Source of the DNA: Curtanaerobium respiraculi
GTDB taxonomy: Bacteria > Actinomycetota > Coriobacteriia > Coriobacteriales > Eggerthellaceae
Reading direction: 5' to 3'
Length of the DNA: 64,000 bases
NCBI RefSeq assembly: GCF_024609215.1
Contig: NZ_JANIPD030000041.1
Coordinates: 1-64,000, forward strand
The notes under the pieces are model-generated. The model was not told the DNA's origin. It did no database searches and saw nothing but the letters and a program-made list of their open reading frames with translations. Positions within the stretch are counted from its first letter, which is position 1. Every line of letters starts with the position of its first letter. The position numbers and the translations under genes were made by a program. Below, piece by piece: positions 7,551 to 14,289 of the stretch.

Positions 7551-8351
7551 ATGATCGCAATCGTTGACTACGCGAAGGGGAACCTGCGCAGCGTGCAGAA
7601 GGGATTGGAAGCCGCAGGTGCGGAAGCAGTGGTGACGGCCGATCCTGCGGAAATCGCGCGTGCTCAGGCGCTCGTGATGCCGGGCGTGGGCGCGTATGCC
7701 GACGCCATGGCGAACATGACCGAAAACGGGCAGGTGGAAGCCGTGCTCGAGCGCGTGAAGGCGGGCGTACCGTTCCTGGGCATCTGCCTGGGCATCCAAC
7801 TGCTGTTCGAAGGCGGAACGGAAGGCGCGCCCGAGGGCGGCGTGGTGAAGGGTCTGGGAATCCTGCCTGGTATATCCGACCGCCTTCCCAATCACGATAC
7901 GGCTGGGGCTTTTTACAAGATTCCCCATGTCGGTTGGAACACGGTTGATCCTGTCGTTCTGCCGAACAACGGATTCGCCGACGCTGCGGACGGTTCTGGC
8001 GGCACATGGGATCCGCTTGGAGAAGGGGGCGGCGCAAAGGCCAGCCCTCATCACCGAGCGAATCCCGCGTCCTCGCCAGAACCGCCCTCGTCGACTTCCT
8101 TGGATGAACCCAGGAGTCCTTATTCTGATTGTCCGCTGTTCGAGGGCATTCAGCCGGGCGAGTACTTTTATTTCACGCACAGCTACGTGGCGCCGACGAG
8201 CGACTTCACGGTGGCCACCACCACGCATTCCATCACGTTCCCCAGTGCCGTGCAGCATGGCAACGTGTTCGGCGTGCAGTTCCACCCGGAAAAATCCTCG
8301 GATGCTGGCATGGCCGTGCTCCGCAACTTCGCCGATCTCGTCCGAAGGTGA
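7551..8351 (+). CDS. hisH: Imidazole glycerol phosphate synthase, glutaminase subunit
   Basis: HisH releases ammonia from glutamine and passes it to HisF to make IGP and AICAR. The triad is visible: the nucleophile Cys in FLGICLGIQLLFEGG and the His and Glu in VQFHPEKS. At 266 residues it is about 55 longer than usual. The excess is residues 133-191, a low-complexity Gly/Pro/Ser insert encoded by palindromic element copy B between KIPHVGWNTVD and CPLFEGI, two blocks that normally lie close together. The insert is in frame and all family motifs remain, so the enzyme is probably still active. The ATG is served by AGGAG from element copy A. Confidence 0.93.
   Translation: MIAIVDYAKGNLRSVQKGLEAAGAEAVVTADPAEIARAQALVMPGVGAYADAMANMTENGQVEAVLERVKAGVPFLGICLGIQLLFEGGTEGAPEGGVVKGLGILPGISDRLPNHDTAGAFYKIPHVGWNTVDPVVLPNNGFADAADGSGGTWDPLGEGGGAKASPHHRANPASSPEPPSSTSLDEPRSPYSDCPLFEGIQPGEYFYFTHSYVAPTSDFTVATTTHSITFPSAVQHGNVFGVQFHPEKSSDAGMAVLRNFADLVRR
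7947..8124 (+). repeat. Palindromic element, copy B, in frame inside hisH
   Basis: This is nearly identical to copy A over its core (GGATTCGCCGACGCTG through CGCCAGAACCG) and has the same nested inverted repeats. It starts at TGATCC and ends CCAGGAGTCC. Translated in the hisH frame it adds about 57 residues without a stop. This parallels palindromic elements known to insert in frame in Rickettsia proteins. Confidence 0.88.
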
Positions 8352-8400
8352 TGCAACCATGCTCGTGGCGCGATGAATCCTCGCACGAGGCGCTTGCCGA

Positions 8401-8645
8401 ATGGTGAAAGGAATCCCATGCCATGTCGACCGTGTCATTCACCATGGAAGGCTGGCGCACGACGCAGTGCGGAACGCCGACGTAAGTTGCGCACCGTTTA
8501 CAAAGAAGGTGAGGACGGCCGACGCGTATTCGACTGGGCGGGGTGTCTGGAATGCGGGACCTGCCGTATCGCCTGCGGAAGCACCATTGTCAAACGATGG
8601 GACAACCCCGGTCCACTGATGGGTGTGGGCTACCGATTTGGCTAA
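8401..8645 (+). pseudogene. fixX: Frameshifted fixX (ferredoxin-like) remnant
   Basis: The downstream half (to the TAA at 8643) encodes FDWAGCLECGTCRIACG and ends GVGYRFG, the hallmark of FixX, the ferredoxin-like partner of the FixABC flavoprotein complex. The upstream half continues in another frame (NADVSCAPFTK, equivalent to the FixX LxxxCPAxxY block). The switch is near 8505-8515. Joined, the two halves give roughly FixX length but an N-terminus that is poorly conserved. No fixA or fixB is nearby. A fixC fragment lies at 11454-11620. This is a dead gene lodged between hisH and hisA. Confidence 0.75.
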
Positions 8646-8699
8646 GGGGAGCCAGGAGCTCTGGTAAAATGCGGGGTCAGCAACGTGAAAGGACCCGCA

Positions 8700-9422
8700 A
8701 TGTACCTACTTCCCGCAGTTGACATCCTGGACGGCAAGGCCGTGCGCTTGGCAAAGGGCGATTACGCAAAGGTCACGGTGTACAATGACAGCCCCGTTGA
8801 CCAGGCGAAGGAGTTTGAGCAGGCGGGTGCCACGTGGATCCATGTGGTGGACCTGAATGGTGCCAAATCCGGCAAGCAGGAGAACCTGAAGCTGATCGAG
8901 CAAATCGCCGCGCAGACCAGCCTGAAGGTGGAAAACGGCGGCGGCATCCGCGACATGGCGGCCGTGCGGCGCCTGTACGACTCCGGCGTGTCCCGCGTGG
9001 TGCTGGGCAGCGCGCTCGTGGTGGACAAGGCTTTCGCTGAAGAGGCCATCGCCAAGTTCGGCGACCTGCTGTGCGCGGGTATCGACGCCAAAGGCGGGGA
9101 AGTGGCCATCCAGGGCTGGCGCGAGGGTGCGGGCGTGCCTGCGGAAGAGCTCATCGCGGAAGTGGCCGATCTGGGCTTCCGGCACTTGGTGTACACCGAC
9201 ATCGCGCGCGATGGCATGCAGACCGGCATCGACGCGGCGGCCTACGAGCGCATCGCCAAGGTCTTCCGCAATCCTGTGACGGCAAGCGGTGGTGTGACCA
9301 ACATGGACGACCTGCGCAATCTGGCCCATGTGGCTGCCAGCATCGAAGGCGTGATCACCGGCCGCGCGATCTACGAAGGCAGCCTTCCCCTGACGGAGGC
9401 GCTCGCGTTCTGCCGCGCTTAG
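8700..9422 (+). CDS. hisA: ProFAR isomerase
   Basis: HisA opens the ribose ring of ProFAR to give PRFAR, using a TIM-barrel fold. The 240 residues show both half-barrel phosphate-binding repeats and the catalytic aspartates in LLPAVDILDGKAVRL and YTDIARDGMQTG. ATG at 8700 follows GTGAAAGGACCCGCA, an AAAGGA site with suitable spacing. A HisA-type rather than PriA-type assignment is by position, next to hisF. The gene overlaps the convergent hydrolase gene by four bases at its end. Confidence 0.94.
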   Translation: MYLLPAVDILDGKAVRLAKGDYAKVTVYNDSPVDQAKEFEQAGATWIHVVDLNGAKSGKQENLKLIEQIAAQTSLKVENGGGIRDMAAVRRLYDSGVSRVVLGSALVVDKAFAEEAIAKFGDLLCAGIDAKGGEVAIQGWREGAGVPAEELIAEVADLGFRHLVYTDIARDGMQTGIDAAAYERIAKVFRNPVTASGGVTNMDDLRNLAHVAASIEGVITGRAIYEGSLPLTEALAFCRA

Positions 9423-10168
9423 GCGCCCAAAACGAACGCAGTGATAATGTCGGCGGCTTCCGACTGCTGCTGCTCAGGCGTGATGGTGGCAACGCCGTCG
9501 TTCGCTTGCTCGCCGTAGCTGCCGAAGTGGCCGTGGTTGCCTCCTTCAATCGCATACGTCTGCGTGCCCGCGGGCAGGTTTCGCGCATTGTCCTCCATGG
9601 CGGTACGGTTGATAACTTCATCTTCGCTGCCGTAGATGCTCAATCCCGCAAGCCTGCTTTGCGACAGGTCATCCGTGGCGTAAGACGCCAGGAAGATGAT
9701 GCCTGCGAGCGAATCCGCATTGCCCGAGGCATACATTCCTGCAGCTACACCACCCATCGAATGCCCGCACACGTACCAGTTCTGCACGTTGGGCGCAGCA
9801 TCATAGGCCAAGTTGGCGGCGTCGGCGTCAACAATCGCCAGGTTGTAGGGCATCTTCAGTAGCACCGCCGTGATGCCGCGTTCGGCCAACTGCTGCATGA
9901 GCGGGGCGTACGCGGTCCACTCCACTTTGGCGCCCGGGTAAAAGGCAACGCCTACCGTGCTTTCGCCGTCTGCAGGTTCGAATACCATTACGTTGGCGTT
10001 GGTCTGCGAAACAGTGACTCCATTGGCGGATTCGCCTTGCTTTGCAGCAGAGAGCGCCGCTGCATCTGCATGATAGTAGTCGCCTATGTAGGCGCGACAT
10101 CCGATAACCCCCACGTTCACTACCACGAGCAGGACAAGTAGGATTCGTTTCATCCGTTCATTTCGCAT
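9419..10168 (-). CDS. Alpha/beta hydrolase, probable lipoprotein
   Basis: A 249-residue enzyme of the alpha/beta-hydrolase fold. Its N-terminus, MKRILLVLLVVVNVGVIGC, is a hydrophobic signal with a lipobox-like VIGC, so it is probably anchored outside the membrane. The nucleophile elbow is CGHSMGG, the acid lies in YGSEDEV and the histidine in GGNHGHFG. The substrate is unknown. It sits on the opposite strand between hisA and hisF and so breaks the operon. ATG codons at 10168 and 10153 are both possible; neither has a strong ribosome-binding site. Confidence 0.8.
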   Translation of the reverse strand: MRNERMKRILLVLLVVVNVGVIGCRAYIGDYYHADAAALSAAKQGESANGVTVSQTNANVMVFEPADGESTVGVAFYPGAKVEWTAYAPLMQQLAERGITAVLLKMPYNLAIVDADAANLAYDAAPNVQNWYVCGHSMGGVAAGMYASGNADSLAGIIFLASYATDDLSQSRLAGLSIYGSEDEVINRTAMEDNARNLPAGTQTYAIEGGNHGHFGSYGEQANDGVATITPEQQQSEAADIITAFVLGA

Positions 10169-10215
10169 GAATGCATTATCGCGCATCGAAGCTGATTTCG
10201 CCGTATGTCTATACG

Positions 10216-10231
10216 CTTTACCATGGTAAAG
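10216..10231. promoter_or_regulatory. 16-bp perfect palindrome between divergent genes
   Basis: CTTTACCATGGTAAAG is self-complementary and flanked by ATACG and TAT, nearly extending the symmetry. It lies between the hydrolase gene (minus) and hisF (plus), 53 bases before hisF, so it could be a shared operator. Confidence 0.5.
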
Positions 10232-10283
10232 TATTCGCTTGGAACCAATAGCGCCTTGGGCGCAACGCAGAAAGGACCCCACG

Positions 10284-11048
10284 ATGCTCGCAAAACGTGT
10301 GATTCCCTGCATGGACGTGAAAGACGGCCGCGTGGTGAAGGGCGTGAACTTCGTGAACCTGCGCGATGCGGGCGACCCTATCGAGCTGGCTCAGCGCTAC
10401 GACGAGCAGAAGGCCGACGAGGTCATCTTCCTGGACATCACTGCCACGCACGAGGGCCGCGCCACCACGGTTGCCCTGGCAAGCCGCGCGAGCGAGGAGC
10501 TGCATCTGCCGTACTGCGTGGGCGGCGGTTTCCGCACGGTGGAGGACATCCGCACCATGATTGCTGCCGGGGCCGACAAGGTGAGCGTGAACAGCGCCGC
10601 GGTGGACGATCCCGCCATCATCACGCAGGCCGCGCGCGCCTTCGGCAGCCAGGCCATCATCTGCGCCATCGACGCCAAGCAGATGGAGGGCAACCCCAAC
10701 AAGTGGGAGGTCTACGTGCGTGGCGGCCGCAAGAACACGCACATCGATGCGGTCGAGTGGGCGCAGAAGGTGGAGAAGTGCGGCGCGGGCGAGATTCTGC
10801 TGACCAGCATGGACCGCGACGGCAGCAAAGACGGCTTCGACATTCCCCTGACGCGCACCATCGCGCGCGCGGTGCGCATTCCCGTGATCGCCAGCGGCGG
10901 CGTTGGCACGCTCGAGCATTTCGCGGAAGGCATCATCGAGGGCGAGGCGGATGCGGTGTTGGCCGCCAGCGTCTTCCACTTCGGCACATACACCGTCCGC
11001 CAGGTGAAGGAGTACCTCCGCAGCCAAGGCGTCCCCGTGCGTCTGTAG
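10284..11048 (+). CDS. hisF: Imidazole glycerol phosphate synthase, cyclase subunit
   Basis: HisF uses ammonia from HisH to convert PRFAR to IGP and AICAR, the latter feeding purine synthesis. The 254-residue TIM barrel has the catalytic Asp in [16 protein letters not shown] and the second in [15 protein letters not shown], with phosphate loops GGGFRT and ASGGVG. ATG 10284 is preceded by AGAAAGGACCCC. Because the hydrolase gene interrupts the operon, hisF probably uses a promoter in 10169-10270. Confidence 0.96.
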   Translation: MLAKRVIPCMDVKDGRVVKGVNFVNLRDAGDPIELAQRYDEQKADEVIFLDITATHEGRATTVALASRASEELHLPYCVGGGFRTVEDIRTMIAAGADKVSVNSAAVDDPAIITQAARAFGSQAIICAIDAKQMEGNPNKWEVYVRGGRKNTHIDAVEWAQKVEKCGAGEILLTSMDRDGSKDGFDIPLTRTIARAVRIPVIASGGVGTLEHFAEGIIEGEADAVLAASVFHFGTYTVRQVKEYLRSQGVPVRL

Positions 11049-11188
11049 GCGGCTCATTCCCGAGCACTACGCACTCCTAGCCAAAGCGGTCGCCAAAGCG
11101 GTTGCCAAATACCAATAGCCCGCCGCTCGGGCGTCGCGTCTGCCCAAAATCACGCCGAACATGACTCACTCTGAACAAACAGACAAAC

Positions 11189-11230
11189 TTTATCCATTTT
11201 GATGCCTTAAAGCGTTGAAAAATGGATAAA
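11189..11230. repeat. 12-bp inverted repeat in AT-rich DNA
   Basis: TTTATCCATTTT (11189-11200) is matched by AAAATGGATAAA (11219-11230). It lies after hisF in an AT-rich island that contrasts with the surroundings. It may be a terminator-like structure or a mobile-element end. Confidence 0.55.
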
Positions 11231-11260
11231 TATCGTAATTCTATATGCAGAAAAGATTTT

Positions 11261-11415
11261 CTAGAAGGGAATCTTGTCGTAGCTGGGCCGTTCGTGGTCC
11301 GCAAGGAAGGCGAAGAACTCGACAGGCGTGAGAACCGGGACGGAACTTTTCTCGAGGTCTTTCCCGTTGCGTGCGATGATGGAATCCGCCCCTAGGTAGA
11401 CCGCGGTTTGATGCA
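11261..11415 (-). pseudogene. C-terminal fragment of a PIN-domain toxin
   Basis: About 50 residues ending at 11261 read HQTAVYLGADSIIARN, then VPVLTPVEFFAFL. This is the last part of VapC-type PIN ribonucleases, including the aspartate of the GAD motif and the RN pair. The upstream frame stops almost at once, near a 15-bp direct duplication (GATGCACGCACGAGT, twice near 11410-11440). No VapB antitoxin is visible. It is a decayed gene. Confidence 0.65.
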
Positions 11416-11453
11416 CGCACGAGTTCGATGCACGCACGAGTCTTCGAAATCAT

Positions 11454-11620
11454 CTCAGGGCGATCGGAGTGCCCGCCGAGGAAATCGAGGCGCGCTTCCT
11501 GTGCCCGGCGGGAGAGGGTGCCGCGATGCTTTTCGTGGGCGACTGCACGCACGGCAACGTGGGCGGCGGCTTCCTGTACACCAACAAGGAGTCCATATCC
11601 TTAGGCCTGGTGGCCACCAG
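11454..11620 (+). pseudogene. fixC: C-terminal fragment of fixC
   Basis: The frame LRAIGVPAEEIEARF, then GEGAAMLFVGDC, then GGGFLYTNKESISLG is typical of FixC and ETF-quinone oxidoreductases. The coding sequence breaks inside a perfect 34-bp palindrome at 11597-11630. The N-terminal about 300 residues are absent. With the fixX remnant at 8401 it indicates a lost fixABCX locus. Confidence 0.7.
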
Positions 11621-11630
11621 GCCTAAGGAT
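11597..11630. repeat. Perfect 34-bp palindrome
   Basis: The left half is ATCCTTAGGCCTGGTGG and the right half is its exact reverse complement, with no spacer. The left arm is fixC coding sequence (SLGLVAT), so the right arm looks like an inverted copy made at the break point. It could also act as a strong terminator or cruciform between fixC debris and the glutaredoxin-like gene. Confidence 0.85.
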
Positions 11631-11640
11631 CAGTGCTTCC

Positions 11641-11895
11641 CTAGGCGAAGCCGCGGTAGGCGAGATCGCGGAGGTACTCGACGATGTACTCCGATTCGTA
11701 CATAGCCTTGCCGTCGTGCACCAAGCAGGGGCTTTGCACCCGGCCGCCGATCGCCTCCAGCTCGTCGGCCACGCCGGGGGCCTCCACGTCGCGCATCTCG
11801 CATGCGATGTGCAGGCCCTCCATGTAGCGGCGCACCCTTTCCGAGTAGGGGCAGTTGTTCTTGTAATACAGCGTATAGCCTTGCAGCGCCGGCAT
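11641..11895 (-). CDS. Glutaredoxin / GST N-terminal-like protein
   Basis: An 84-residue thioredoxin-fold protein with a CPYS redox motif (YYKNNCPYSERVRRYME) and the cis-proline loop QSPCLVHDGKAMYESEYIV. That is the pattern of glutaredoxins and of the N-terminal domain of glutathione S-transferases. It probably reduces a disulfide or mixed disulfide in the cytoplasm; the physiological thiol is unknown. The second ATG (11895) is chosen because GGAAGGA lies six bases before it; the ATG at 11901 is too close. Confidence 0.8.
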   Translation of the reverse strand: MPALQGYTLYYKNNCPYSERVRRYMEGLHIACEMRDVEAPGVADELEAIGGRVQSPCLVHDGKAMYESEYIVEYLRDLAYRGFA

Positions 11896-12121
11896 GGGCA
11901 TTCCTTCCGGTGTTTTCTCGGACCTGTCAGCATATCAGAATCGGGCCAACCCGCTTGCCCGACCGTTTTTGAGGCTCCATTCGTTGCTAAGTTGCCATAC
12001 TTTGACCGGTTACAGAAAATGGAACCCCGTCCGCGAATCTGTGGGGTCGACTTGCAGGGAATCCTGATAACTTTTCAAGTGGACGCTAGTAGATCATGCG
12101 CGGCCGGCCGCGATAGCGCCC

Positions 12122-12141
12122 GAAACGCCAGGAGGCGTTTC
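12122..12141 (+). promoter_or_regulatory. Leader hairpin before aldehyde dehydrogenase
   Basis: GAAACGCC and GGCGTTTC pair perfectly around an AGGA loop, 36 bases before the start codon. It could block an upstream AGGAGG-like sequence or stabilise the message. Confidence 0.4.
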
Positions 12142-12176
12142 CGCGGTAATCCCGCGCGCGAAGGGAAGGATTGCAC

Positions 12177-13670
12177 ATGTCCGATTTCAAGTATCCCGGC
12201 CAGGAATCCTACAAGCTCTACATCGGCGGTAAGTGGGTCGATGCAGGCGACGGGGCGACCCTCGAAGCCAAGTGTCCCGCCAACGGCGCGCATCTCGCAA
12301 CGTTCGCCGACGCGACCGAGGCCGACGTCGACAAAGCCGCCGACGCTGCTCTCGCCGCATTCCCCGCATGGGCGGCGATGGACAAATTCGCCCGCGCGAA
12401 CATTCTGAATGCGGTTGCTGACCGCATCGAGGAGCATGCCGAAGAGCTCGCCATGATCGAATCCCTCGACAATGGCAAACCCATCCGCGAGACCCGCGCC
12501 ATAGACGTCGCCTTCTCGGTCGAGCACTTCCGCTACTTCGCCGGCTGCCTGCTTGCCGATACGGGCGAAGCCGACATCCTGCCCGGCAACGTGATGAGCC
12601 TCGTCCTGCACGAGCCCATCGGCGTCGTCGGCCAGATCGTGCCCTGGAACTTCCCGTTCCTTATGGCCGCTTGGAAGCTCGCTCCGGTTCTGGCCGCGGG
12701 CGACTGCACCGTGTTCAAGCCCTCCAGCGCCACGAGTCTGTCCGTGCTGGAATTCGCACGCCTCACGCAGGATATCATCCCCGCCGGCGTGTTCAACGTC
12801 GTCACCGGCCGCGGCAGCAAGGCCGGCCAGTGGCTGCTTGACAACCCGAAATTCGCGAAACTCGCCTTCACCGGCTCCACCGAGGTCGGCCGCAACGTCG
12901 CTATCGCGGCTGCGAAGCGCCTGGTTCCGGCGACGCTGGAGCTTGGCGGCAAGAGCGCCAACATCATCTTCGACGATGCCAAGATGAGCATGGTCGTCGA
13001 CGGCATCCAGCTGGGCATCCTGTTCAACCAGGGCCAGGTCTGCTGCGCCGGCAGCCGTCTGTTCATCCAGGAGGGCGTCTACGACAAGCTCCTTGCCAAA
13101 CTGGTCGACCAGTTCAACAAGGTCACCGTCGGCATGCCGTGGGAAGACGGCACCCAGATGGGCAGCCAGATCAACGAGGGCCAGCTGAAGAAGATCCTGG
13201 ATTACGTGGAGATCGGCAAGCAGGAGGGCGGCAAGGTCCTGTGCGGCGGCGAGCGCTTCACCGACGGGCCGCTGTCCAAGGGCGCTTTCATGAAGCCCAC
13301 GATCATCGAGATCCCGAATAACAAGCTGCGCGTGGCCCAGGAAGAGATCTTCGGTCCCGTCGTGGTCGTGCAGAAGTTCAAGACCGAAGAGGAAGTCATC
13401 GATCTTGCCAACGACAGCCTGTACGGCTTGGGCGGCGCCGTTTGGACGCGCGATATCAACGTCGCTCTGCGCGTGAGCCGCGGCATCCATACGGGTCGTA
13501 TGTGGGTCAACACCTACAACAGCATCCCGGGTGGCGCTCCGTTCGGCGGATACAAGGAATCCGGCATCGGCCGCGAGACCCACAAGATCATGCTCGAGCA
13601 CTACTGCCAGACCAAGAACATCATGATCAACATGTCCGAGGATCCTTCGGGCTTCTATCCGGAAAAGTAG
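12177..13670 (+). CDS. NAD(P)-dependent aldehyde dehydrogenase
   Basis: This 497-residue class I/II-type aldehyde dehydrogenase oxidises aldehydes to acids. Visible motifs are PWNFPFLMAAWK (cofactor), GSTEVGR, the catalytic glutamate in LELGGKSANI and the nucleophilic cysteine in NQGQVCCAGSRL. It resembles bacterial acetaldehyde or betaine-aldehyde dehydrogenases; the substrate cannot be fixed from sequence. ATG 12177 is preceded by GGGAAGGA. The iron alcohol dehydrogenase at 16411 is a plausible functional partner. It stands alone with its own terminator. Confidence 0.92.
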   Translation: MSDFKYPGQESYKLYIGGKWVDAGDGATLEAKCPANGAHLATFADATEADVDKAADAALAAFPAWAAMDKFARANILNAVADRIEEHAEELAMIESLDNGKPIRETRAIDVAFSVEHFRYFAGCLLADTGEADILPGNVMSLVLHEPIGVVGQIVPWNFPFLMAAWKLAPVLAAGDCTVFKPSSATSLSVLEFARLTQDIIPAGVFNVVTGRGSKAGQWLLDNPKFAKLAFTGSTEVGRNVAIAAAKRLVPATLELGGKSANIIFDDAKMSMVVDGIQLGILFNQGQVCCAGSRLFIQEGVYDKLLAKLVDQFNKVTVGMPWEDGTQMGSQINEGQLKKILDYVEIGKQEGGKVLCGGERFTDGPLSKGAFMKPTIIEIPNNKLRVAQEEIFGPVVVVQKFKTEEEVIDLANDSLYGLGGAVWTRDINVALRVSRGIHTGRMWVNTYNSIPGGAPFGGYKESGIGRETHKIMLEHYCQTKNIMINMSEDPSGFYPEK

Positions 13671-13706
13671 CTACTCGTAGCTAGAGTCTCATATCCGTCT
13701 CGTCTG

Positions 13707-13742
13707 GAAACGCCTGCGATGCCTGTCGCGGGCGTTTCTTTG
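13707..13742 (+). terminator. Terminator after aldehyde dehydrogenase
   Basis: GAAACGCC-TGCGA and TCGC-GGGCGTTTC form a stem around a short loop, followed by TTTG. Confidence 0.7.
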
Positions 13743-13937
13743 TGCGGTATGATAAATCGTGCCATCCGCTTCGAACCACAGGTGCCCGTGCTCCTGTTCG
13801 CGCGACCTTTCGCGTCGGAGCCGCGTTCCCGGCCGGTTTAGCCTACGCTTCCGCAGGCTCTGGCGGATGGCCCGCTCCCCGGGCGGTTTCCCGGAGATTG
13901 TCGGCTATTGCGGACCGAGGCAAGCGAAAGGCATGGC

Positions 13938-14279
13938 ATGGGTAAGGAACAGGGCGCGCTGGGCGTTGCAGACCTCACGTACGACGAAGACGGGTTGATC
14001 CCCTGCATCGTGCAGGATGCGTCCACGCGCGACGTGCTGATGATGGCCTGGATGAACGCGGAAACCGTGCGGCGCACGCTCGATGAGGGCACCACCTGGT
14101 TCTGGAGCAGGAGCCGCCAGAGGCTCTGGCATAAGGGCGAGGAGAGCGGCAACGTCCAGAAGCTGGTGGAGCTCTTTTACGATTGCGACGGGGATACGCT
14201 GCTGGCCCTGGTGGAGCCTGCCGGTCCCGCCTGCCATACGGGGAAGGCCAGCTGCTTCTACCGTTCGTTTGCTAGATAG
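13938..14279 (+). CDS. hisI: Phosphoribosyl-AMP cyclohydrolase
   Basis: HisI opens the adenine ring of phosphoribosyl-AMP, step three of histidine synthesis. The 113-residue single-domain form has [19 protein letters not shown] and the metal site [12 protein letters not shown] with [11 protein letters not shown], which together provide the zinc cysteines and the magnesium aspartates. It lacks the HisE pyrophosphatase domain, and no hisE is in the window. ATG 13938 follows GCGAAAGG. It is separated from hisF by about 2.9 kb and precedes recQ by 10 bases, so the two are probably cotranscribed. Confidence 0.93.
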   Translation: MGKEQGALGVADLTYDEDGLIPCIVQDASTRDVLMMAWMNAETVRRTLDEGTTWFWSRSRQRLWHKGEESGNVQKLVELFYDCDGDTLLALVEPAGPACHTGKASCFYRSFAR

Positions 14280-14289
14280 CGCCGGACCG

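Noticed and set aside
8424-8486. Short peptide gene starting MSTVSFTMEGW
   Set aside because: Twenty residues within fixX debris; no evidence beyond an ATG.
8373-8645. Intact fixX gene
   Set aside because: Only the last about 50 residues match FixX in this frame; the expected cysteine-proline block is in another frame.
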